A stretch of DNA of 26,503 bases, taken from NCBI GenBank assembly GCA_017462125.1, contig JAFTRQ010000127.1, positions 1-26,503 of the forward strand, read 5' to 3'. The DNA comes from Clostridia bacterium (GTDB taxonomy: Bacteria; Bacillota_A; Clostridia; Oscillospirales; CAG-272). Shown piece after piece: positions 21,135 to 26,503 of the stretch. The translations under genes and the position numbers were made by a program. A model generated the notes under the pieces. It ran no database searches. It worked only from the letters and a program-made list of their open reading frames with translations, and had not been told where the DNA came from. Numbering within the stretch: the first letter of the stretch is position 1; each line of letters begins with the position of its first letter.

Positions 21135-24047
21135 TTATTCTTGATTCATCATGCGTTCCGCAAGCTCTTCCTTTGTGATCAGGATCTTTCTCGGCTTGTT
21201 TCCGTCGGCAGGACCGACCATTCCCATCTCCTCAAGACGGTCAATGATCTTCGCCGCTCTGCCGTAGCCGACCTCAAGTCGTCTCTGCAGAAGCGAAGTG
21301 GAGATCTTACCCGCGTCGATAGCAAGCTCCGCCGCCTCAAACAGCTTGGGATCCTCCTCACCTGCGCCTCCCTTGAAGTCGCCGCCGGAGCCACCGCTCT
21401 TTTCGGGAGCATTTCCGCATTTTGCGGCTTCCATTTCGATAAGATTCTCAAACTCATTATCGTAAATAACGGGAGCATTATTATCGCGAACGTAATCCAC
21501 GACCTTCTCAACCTCTTCGTCGCTGACGAAGGTTCCCTGCACTCTCTGGGGCTTCGCCGAGCCGACGGGCGCGTAAAGCATATCGCCTCGTCCGCAAAGC
21601 TTTTCGGCTCCAACGGTATCAAGGATCGTTCTCGAGTCAACACCCGACATAACCGTAAAGGCAATACGGGAAGGAATATTGGCCTTGATCAGACCTGTAA
21701 TAACGTCAACCGAAGGACGCTGTGTACCGACGATCAGGTGAATACCCGCGGCTCTCGCCTTCTGTGCGATACGGACGACGGCTGTTTCGACCTCGTCCTT
21801 TGCGGTCATCATCAGATCGGCAAACTCGTCGATAATAATGACCATTCTGGGCATATAAGGCTTATCGGGATCGTTCTTGGTTACTTCATTATAGCCCGTA
21901 ATGTTACGGACACCAACCTCCTCGATCAGCTCGAATCTCTTTTCCATCTCGTTGACCGCGCTGTTGAGCGCACCCGCCGCCTTCTTGGGATCGCTGACGA
22001 TACGGCAGCAGAGATGAGGAATATCCTTATAGATCTTAAACTCAACCTTTTTGGGGTCGATCAGAAGAAGCTTGACCTCGCTGGGCTTGGCGTGGTACAG
22101 AATACTCATAATGATAGAGTTGATACATACCGACTTACCCGAGCCCGTAGTACCCGCAACCAGAAGGTGGGGCATCTTTTCAATATCGAATACAACGGGC
22201 TTACCCGAAACGTCTGCGCCGAGACAAGCCGCAAGCTTGCTCTTATGGTTCACGAAATCGGGATTTTCAATCAAATTACGCAGCTTGACGGCCGTGGACT
22301 TATCGTTGGGAACCTCGATACCCACGGCGGCCTTACCGGGGATCGGAGCCTCGATTCTGACGCCCGATTTTGCCAACGCCATTGCAATATCGTCGACAAG
22401 TCCCGCGATCTGACGGACACGGACACCTGCCTCCGGCTTGATCTCGTATCTTGTAATGGTAGGACCGCAGGAGCAAGTGATCTCTCTGATCGGAATTCTG
22501 AAATCCTGAAGCACGTCGCGAAGGAGCTGTGCATTTTGCTCGATTTCAGCGGGATCCGAGGAATATTTGGAGGGTCCCATTTCCAAAAGATCAACAGGCG
22601 GGAATTTGTATTCGGGGATCGGAGCAGGCTCGGACTTCTCACCAAGGAATTGCTCCTCGTGGGTCTCGGTCTGCGCGCGGAACTCGTCCGCCGATTTGAT
22701 CTTCTTATTTTGCACCGCGGGAGTAAAGACCTCACCCGTATTCTTGTCAACGATGAGCTGCTCCTCGTCCTCGGAATCAAAGCGATCGGACACCAAGTCG
22801 TCAACCGTACCCATACCTCTCGCGCGGGCACGTGTATCCTTGGGATTTACGAACACCACGGTCTCGGCAGCGGCATCCTCGTCAGCCTCGGCAGGAAATA
22901 CCTGCTCTGCGCCGAGCTCATCCTGCTCGTCAGCATCAAGCTTCTCCCTGCGAGAGGTCTTGATATGATCGGTATGCTTTCCGCTCTCCTCGGGGAATGC
23001 GGTCAAGGTCAGCTTGTCCTCATCCTCCTCGGCATCCGCAAGCTGGGAGACGTGAGCGTCGTCCTCGTCCTCATCCATGCTATCGGTCACACGGATCACA
23101 CAATCGTCCTTTTTCATTTCAGCGGGGATCACCAAAGCGGTGCCGTCCTCGTCATCCTCGTGCTGCTCTGCAACAGCCTTAGCCGTCGCCTTCTCTGCCG
23201 CCGCGCGCTCACGCTCAAGCCTTGCCTGCTCCTTCGCCTGCTCGCGCTCGATGCGTTCCTGCTCTCTGGCCTGCTCGCGCTCGATTCTCTCCTGTTCCTT
23301 TTGCGCGGCTCTCTCTTCCTTTTCTCTTTCTCTGCGCTCGCGAAGCTCGATCTCTTTTTCAAGCTTGCGCTCCTTGCGCCGTTCCTTGCCCTTTTCACTT
23401 GATGCCTTGATCTTTGCGGCAAGCCACAGCACCACCTCAACGGGTGTGGTTCCAAAGAGGAACAGCACGATCGGGATCAGGATCGCTATCAGAACGAAGG
23501 TCGTGCCCACAACGTTCATCAGGGAGACCAACGCATAGCTGACAAAGCCGCCGATGACACCGCCACCCTCAAGCGCCGCGCCATCCCAATACAGAATGGA
23601 TATATTGTTGGCAAAGGCTTCTCTGCCGTCACCCATATTCTCAAACACGTGGATCAATGCCGAGCAAACCGTCGCCGCGATAAACGCAAGCACCGCGTTC
23701 AATGCCACGAACGAGCGGCGATTATAGTTTTTCCAAAAGATCACGAACAAAAACAGCAGCACGGGCACGGCAAACGCCGCAGGACCAAGCACACCCATAA
23801 AGAATACGCTTACCCAATAGCCGAAAAGGCCAAGCGTATGCTCGTCCTGTCGCTCCTCCTCGTGCAAAATATTGCCGGGATTACAGAACAGATTCGTGAT
23901 AAAGCAGAGCAACAGCAGCACTGCCAGCACCGCGAATATGTATGGGATAAGATGGTAGGCAAAGGGCTTTTTGGCACTCTTTGCCTTGTCGCCCTCCTTG
24001 GAATAGCTTTCCTTTGCTTTTGCTTTTTTCTTTTTGATGTCAGCCAT
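21135..24047 (-). CDS. ftsK: DNA translocase FtsK/SpoIIIE
   Basis: This 970-residue septal DNA pump clears chromosomes from the division septum and, in the SpoIIIE role, fills the forespore. It has a lysine-rich N-terminus, four TM segments (about 33-54, 76-104, 113-134, 165-197), a long charged coiled-coil linker rich in Glu, Arg and Gln (about 215-290), an acidic stretch (about 295-420), a motor domain with Walker A GTTGSGKS (632-639) and Walker B VIIIDEFADL (736-745), and a C-terminal winged-helix gamma domain (about 905-968, SLLQRRLEVGYGRAA). AAAGGA lies 6 bases before the ATG. It has a strong promoter about 120 bases upstream. In a spore-former with one visible copy this protein would serve both roles; a second paralogue elsewhere cannot be ruled out. 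Confidence 0.95.
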   Translation of the reverse strand: MADIKKKKAKAKESYSKEGDKAKSAKKPFAYHLIPYIFAVLAVLLLLCFITNLFCNPGNILHEEERQDEHTLGLFGYWVSVFFMGVLGPAAFAVPVLLFLFVIFWKNYNRRSFVALNAVLAFIAATVCSALIHVFENMGDGREAFANNISILYWDGAALEGGGVIGGFVSYALVSLMNVVGTTFVLIAILIPIVLFLFGTTPVEVVLWLAAKIKASSEKGKERRKERKLEKEIELRERREREKEERAAQKEQERIEREQAREQERIEREQAKEQARLERERAAAEKATAKAVAEQHEDDEDGTALVIPAEMKKDDCVIRVTDSMDEDEDDAHVSQLADAEEDEDKLTLTAFPEESGKHTDHIKTSRREKLDADEQDELGAEQVFPAEADEDAAAETVVFVNPKDTRARARGMGTVDDLVSDRFDSEDEEQLIVDKNTGEVFTPAVQNKKIKSADEFRAQTETHEEQFLGEKSEPAPIPEYKFPPVDLLEMGPSKYSSDPAEIEQNAQLLRDVLQDFRIPIREITCSCGPTITRYEIKPEAGVRVRQIAGLVDDIAMALAKSGVRIEAPIPGKAAVGIEVPNDKSTAVKLRNLIENPDFVNHKSKLAACLGADVSGKPVVFDIEKMPHLLVAGTTGSGKSVCINSIIMSILYHAKPSEVKLLLIDPKKVEFKIYKDIPHLCCRIVSDPKKAAGALNSAVNEMEKRFELIEEVGVRNITGYNEVTKNDPDKPYMPRMVIIIDEFADLMMTAKDEVETAVVRIAQKARAAGIHLIVGTQRPSVDVITGLIKANIPSRIAFTVMSGVDSRTILDTVGAEKLCGRGDMLYAPVGSAKPQRVQGTFVSDEEVEKVVDYVRDNNAPVIYDNEFENLIEMEAAKCGNAPEKSGGSGGDFKGGAGEEDPKLFEAAELAIDAGKISTSLLQRRLEVGYGRAAKIIDRLEEMGMVGPADGNKPRKILITKEELAERMMNQE

Positions 24048-24173
24048 GATAGGTCCTTTCGTAGGGGTAATTTTCTCTGTTGAGAGCGTCTTAAAGCGTT
24101 TTGAATCAAGCTCGCGCTTTGGGGAACACTAACCTTAAAACGTATCTCGACGCCACGCAATCACATTTATAAT

Positions 24174-24202
24174 ATTATAACATATAAATTTAATTTTGTA
24201 AA
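24174..24202 (-). promoter_or_regulatory. Sigma-A promoter of ftsK
   Basis: On the minus strand TTTACA (24197-24202) and TATAAT (24174-24179) are 17 bases apart. Predicted start is about 24167, leaving a leader of about 120 nt. Confidence 0.8.
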
Positions 24203-24276
24203 GTACGTGCGCGAGGATTTTTCTATATTTTTCTGCACGGAATTTCAAATTATTACGACGGTGAGGAGACAGGATC

Positions 24277-24654
24277 ATGAAAGAAAAAAAGAAGGCAATA
24301 TTGCTCATCCCCATAGCGGCAATATCGGGCTTTTGCAACGCATTGCTGGGAGCCGGCGGAGGGATCCTTCTCTCGCTGACCCTGGGAAAAATATATGAGG
24401 ACACGATTCCCGACAGGCGCGACGTGCTTGTCAATGCGCAAGCCTCGATGATCGCGGGCTGTGCCCTGTCTGCTTTCATCTACACCTCACGTGACGGGCT
24501 CGATCTCGACCGTTTTTCTGTGTTCGCGATCCCCGCGATCATCGGAGGTGTGATCGGCAGCATCCTGTTGACGAAGATCAACGCGAAGGCGATCGGCAGG
24601 ATCTTTGCCCTGCTCGTGATCTGGTCGGGGCTGCGGATGCTGCTCCGAGGCTGA
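24277..24654 (+). CDS. Half-length TSUP (TauE/SafE) membrane protein, first of a pair
   Basis: This 125-residue membrane protein corresponds to one repeat of the TSUP (sulfite exporter TauE/SafE, DUF81) family: it has the GFCNALLGAGGG motif (about 18-29), typical of the first helix pair, and about three or four hydrophobic segments. Full TSUP transporters are about 250 residues with two such repeats. GAGGAG lies about 10 bases before the ATG. The second half is encoded separately 24 bases downstream, so the two products probably assemble as a heterodimer. The transported ion is unknown; the family exports sulfite, sulfonates and related anions. The promoter is not clear and probably lies in the divergent gap with ftsK. 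Confidence 0.87.
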   Translation: MKEKKKAILLIPIAAISGFCNALLGAGGGILLSLTLGKIYEDTIPDRRDVLVNAQASMIAGCALSAFIYTSRDGLDLDRFSVFAIPAIIGGVIGSILLTKINAKAIGRIFALLVIWSGLRMLLRG

Positions 24655-24678
24655 TCGAAAAAGCGTACGGAGGTAACA

Positions 24679-25089
24679 ATGAACGAAACGTTTGGCATAA
24701 TTTCTGCCGTCTTAATATCGCTTTGCATCGCCATCCTTTCCGGCCTCGGCGTGGGAAGCGGCGGGCTGTTTGTTATATGGCTGACCGCCGCCCAAGGAGT
24801 TGACGCGATTCAGGCAAGAGGAATGAATCTGCTGTTTTTCGTGGCATCCGCCACAGCGGCAATGGTCGTGCATTGGATCAAGGGTAAGCTGAGGTGGAGG
24901 CTGGTCGCCCTGTTAAGCCTTTTCGCGATCCTCGGCACGTGGCTCGGAGCGTACGTGGGACGGCTTATTGATGCCTCTGTGCTCCGCAGAATATTCGGCG
25001 GGATGCTGGTCCTGTCAGGAATCTATACGCTTTTTCCAAAAAATAAAAAAATTTTTCAAAAACCTCTTTACAAACCGCATTCTTTATGA
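24679..25089 (+). CDS. Half-length TSUP (TauE/SafE) membrane protein, second of a pair
   Basis: The 136-residue product is the partner half-transporter. It has GLGVGSGGLFVIWLT (about 22-36), again the glycine-rich TSUP helix motif, followed by ARGMNLLFFVASATAA and a closing ILGTWLGAYVGRLID segment. GGAGG lies just before the ATG. The C-terminal 15 residues are basic and polar, without family resemblance, and their coding sequence contains the rpsO promoter (25067-25095). No frameshift explains the split: each half has its own ribosome-binding site and start. Confidence 0.87.
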   Translation: MNETFGIISAVLISLCIAILSGLGVGSGGLFVIWLTAAQGVDAIQARGMNLLFFVASATAAMVVHWIKGKLRWRLVALLSLFAILGTWLGAYVGRLIDASVLRRIFGGMLVLSGIYTLFPKNKKIFQKPLYKPHSL

Positions 25090-25095
25090 TATAAT
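25067..25095 (+). promoter_or_regulatory. Sigma-A promoter of rpsO
   Basis: TTTACA (25067-25072) and TATAAT (25090-25095) are 17 bases apart; the -35 lies within the last codons of the TSUP gene. Predicted start is about 25102. Confidence 0.88.
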
Positions 25096-25101
25096 ATACT
25101 C

Positions 25102-25248
25102 TGCATAACGGCGGCACGGCTATCCGGGTCATATTGTCGCGCCTGTAAAACCCTTATGGGATAACCAAAAGCGTGAAATTCACCCTCTCGGTGGCGGTGT
25201 GGTCCGTATTTTGCAAAAATATTTTATTTTCGAAAGGTGAATACGAAA
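25102..25248 (+). promoter_or_regulatory. Structured rpsO leader, candidate S15 autoregulatory site
   Basis: The leader of about 147 nt contains several stems: a GGCGGCACGG...GTCGCGCC arrangement (about 25110-25144), ACCC/GGGT (about 25149-25163), and CACC/GGTG (about 25181-25193). S15 represses its own mRNA through leader structures in several bacteria, with differing architectures, so control is plausible but the fold is not one I recognise. The segment AGCGTGAAA (25170-25178) also resembles the repeat end at 9642-9650, so part of the leader may be repeat-derived. Confidence 0.4.
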
Positions 25249-25512
25249 ATGACAGCAGCAGAAAAGCAGGCAATTATTGAAAAGTACGCTACCCACGAGG
25301 GCGACACAGGTTCTCCCGAGGTTCAGATCGCGATTCTTACTTACAGAATCACCAACCTCACCGAGCACCTTAAGGGCAACCACAAGGACAACCACAGCCG
25401 TCGCGGCCTCTTCAAGATGGTAGGTCACAGAAGAAACCTTCTCAACTACCTCCAGAAGGTAGACATCGAAAGATACAGAGCTATCGTTGAAAAGCTCGGT
25501 CTGAGAAAGTAA
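25249..25512 (+). CDS. rpsO: Ribosomal protein S15
   Basis: S15 is a primary 16S rRNA-binding protein of the small subunit platform. The 87-residue product shows the family motifs [11 protein letters not shown] (about 18-28), the HSRRGL segment and [11 protein letters not shown]. The open frame starts at a GTG at 25237, but I choose the ATG at 25249 because AAAGGTGA (25233-25240) then lies 8 bases upstream and the protein matches the usual 88-89-residue length. It precedes pnp, the standard rpsO-pnp order. Confidence 0.98.
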   Translation: MTAAEKQAIIEKYATHEGDTGSPEVQIAILTYRITNLTEHLKGNHKDNHSRRGLFKMVGHRRNLLNYLQKVDIERYRAIVEKLGLRK

Positions 25513-25527
25513 TAGTTGCATAAGAAA

Positions 25528-25558
25528 CGGAGTGGCGTGATAAATTTGTGTCACTCCG
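25528..25558 (+). terminator. Hairpin after rpsO, possible terminator
   Basis: CGGAGTG (25528-25534) pairs with CACTCCG (25552-25558) around a 17-base loop. Only a weak T-rich stretch follows, so partial readthrough into pnp is possible. Confidence 0.5.
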
Positions 25559-25854
25559 CTTCTTCCTGTCTAAACCATTTTTTCCTTTGATAAATTTCCG
25601 AATACTTCGTTGCTACTCAAATCAGCTCGCCGTAGGAAAACTACGGCTTCGCTTAGATTTTTCCGTTGCGCCTTGTCTTCGAAAATTTTTCTGCGGAAAA
25701 GGCTTTTCAGAAAAAAAGCTACATTCCGCTTCCACACAAAAAAGCAAAAGCACGCGAGGTTTAGCGCTTAAATATGCCTCCGAAAACCGTTTTCGGAAGT
25801 GTATTTAAGTTCTAAAGCTCCGTGCAAAATAATAAAAAAACGGAGGATTAAAAA
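25559..25854 (+). promoter_or_regulatory. pnp leader with a long two-tier hairpin
   Basis: No gene is supported in this gap; the open frame at 25548-25808 has no RBS and an unnatural composition. It holds a short stem CCGTAG/CTACGG (25631-25647) and, close to pnp, a two-tier stem: CTTAAATA (25767-25774) with TATTTAAG (25802-25809), and within it TCCGAAAA (25779-25786) with TTTTCGGA (25790-25797), separated by a 4+4 internal loop. In enteric bacteria a leader duplex between rpsO and pnp is cut by RNase III to let PNPase repress itself; this hairpin is in the equivalent position. No sigma-A promoter is evident. Confidence 0.5.
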
Positions 25855-26503
25855 ATGTCCACTTCTATCGTAAGCTCCGCAATGGAGTTCAAGAACTTCA
25901 AGAAGTTCAATTACACCTTGGCAGGCCGTCCCCTCGTAATCGAGAACGGTAAGATGGCAGGCCTTACAAACGGTTCCGTCCTCGTCAGATACGGTGAGAC
26001 CGCAGTTCTCTGCTGTGCAACCGCTTCCGAAAAGCCCCGTGACGGCATCGATTTCCTTCCCCTCTCCGTAGATTTCGACGAGAGAATGTACGCCGCAGGT
26101 AAGATCCCCGGCGGTTACCTGAAGCGTGAGGGCAAGCCTTCCGAAAAGGCTATTCTCACCAGCCGTGTTATCGACCGTCCTATCAGACCCCTTTTCCCCA
26201 AGGACCTTCGTAACGACGTTGCTCTTACCCTTACCGTTATGAGCGTTGATCCCGATTGCGCTCCCGAGGTTGCCGCTATGATCGGTGCCTCCACCGCTCT
26301 CGCTATCTCCGATATTCCGTGGAACGGCCCTATCGGCGGTCTCCATATCGGTCTGATCGACGGTAAGTTCATCGTAAACCCCACCACCGAGCAGCAGAAG
26401 GTGTCCGATCTTCAGCTCACTGTTGCCGCTTCCATGGAAAAGGTCGTTATGATCGAGGCGGGCGCTAACGAGGTTGACGACAAGGTCATGTACGACGCTA
26501 TCA
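25855..26503 (+). CDS. pnp: Polyribonucleotide nucleotidyltransferase, N-terminal part (partial)
   Basis: PNPase degrades RNA 3' to 5' by phosphorolysis in the cytoplasm. The first 216 codons are in the window; the gene continues past the right edge. The first RNase PH-like domain is seen with VRYGETAVLC (about 46-55), FLPLSVDFDERMYAAGKIPGG (split across about 63-83), KPSEKAILTSRVIDRPIRPLFP and GAS in the expected order. GGAGG (25842-25846) lies 8 bases before the ATG. It follows rpsO with a leader hairpin suited to autoregulation. Confidence 0.97.
   Translation, partial: MSTSIVSSAMEFKNFKKFNYTLAGRPLVIENGKMAGLTNGSVLVRYGETAVLCCATASEKPRDGIDFLPLSVDFDERMYAAGKIPGGYLKREGKPSEKAILTSRVIDRPIRPLFPKDLRNDVALTLTVMSVDPDCAPEVAAMIGASTALAISDIPWNGPIGGLHIGLIDGKFIVNPTTEQQKVSDLQLTVAASMEKVVMIEAGANEVDDKVMYDAI

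Noticed and set aside
21141..23402. 753-codon plus-strand open frame opposite ftsK
   Set aside because: It lies wholly inside the ftsK coding region, has a leucine- and arginine-heavy composition expected from antisense reading, and shows no domain.
25548..25808. 86-codon open frame between rpsO and pnp
   Set aside because: No Shine-Dalgarno site, composition rich in Phe, Lys and Arg as in non-coding sequence, and it crosses the leader hairpin.
1..26503. CRISPR array, prophage or conjugative element
   Set aside because: No regularly spaced direct repeats, cas genes, integrase, transposase or phage structural genes were seen; repeats are short inverted elements only.

Overview
This window looks like the chromosome of an anaerobic, endospore-forming Firmicute of class Clostridia, probably a gut lineage near the Oscillospirales or Christensenellales; the rank below class is inference. 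The evidence is a complete spoIIIAA-AH sporulation operon, pyruvate phosphate dikinase, an oxygen- or NO-scavenging flavodiiron protein, a glycine riboswitch in front of an AGCS transporter, Gram-positive Shine-Dalgarno sites and several textbook sigma-A promoters. Nothing indicates a prophage, plasmid or CRISPR locus. The accessory content is one TIR-Sel1 gene plus many short intergenic inverted repeats.

Layout. 1-851: the 3' end of ppdK, its terminator, and a 60-residue orphan gene behind a consensus promoter. 865-2604 (minus): glycine riboswitch, terminator and Na+/amino-acid symporter. 2765-4546 (minus): a monocistronic TIR-Sel1 protein. 4649-6597 (plus): an OmpR-type regulator and its short-loop histidine kinase. 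6652-10644 (plus): the RNase P RNA gene with about 260 nt inserted into helix P12, followed closely by rimO, then pgsA and a sugar-isomerase-like TIM barrel, separated by repeat-rich spacers. 10737-11792 (minus): an ATPase with an intact and a degenerate P-loop half.

12021-17083 (minus): spoIIIAA-AB-AC-AD-AE-AF-AG-AH, the mother-cell half of the SpoIIIA-SpoIIQ channel, with an inverted-repeat element between AG and AH. 17443-19311 (minus): a four-domain flavodiiron/flavin reductase/rubredoxin protein. 19373-20999 (minus): lgt overlapping a CPBP membrane protease gene. 21135-24202 (minus): an FtsK/SpoIIIE DNA translocase with its promoter. 24277-25089 (plus): two half-length TSUP transporter genes. 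25067 to the end (plus): rpsO and the start of pnp, each with a structured leader.

The core genes (rnpB, rimO, pgsA, lgt, ftsK, rpsO, pnp) are housekeeping. The novelty is mostly between genes: an expanded P12 in rnpB that shares a repeat end with the pgsA downstream spacer, a recurring hairpin plus ribosome-binding-site cassette in front of two unrelated genes, a hairpin-and-tail family behind three consecutive genes, and a T-loop-bearing inverted repeat inside the sporulation operon. Among proteins, the best candidates for a second look are the TIR-Sel1 protein, the 60-residue orphan, the split TSUP pair and the half-degenerate tandem P-loop ATPase.
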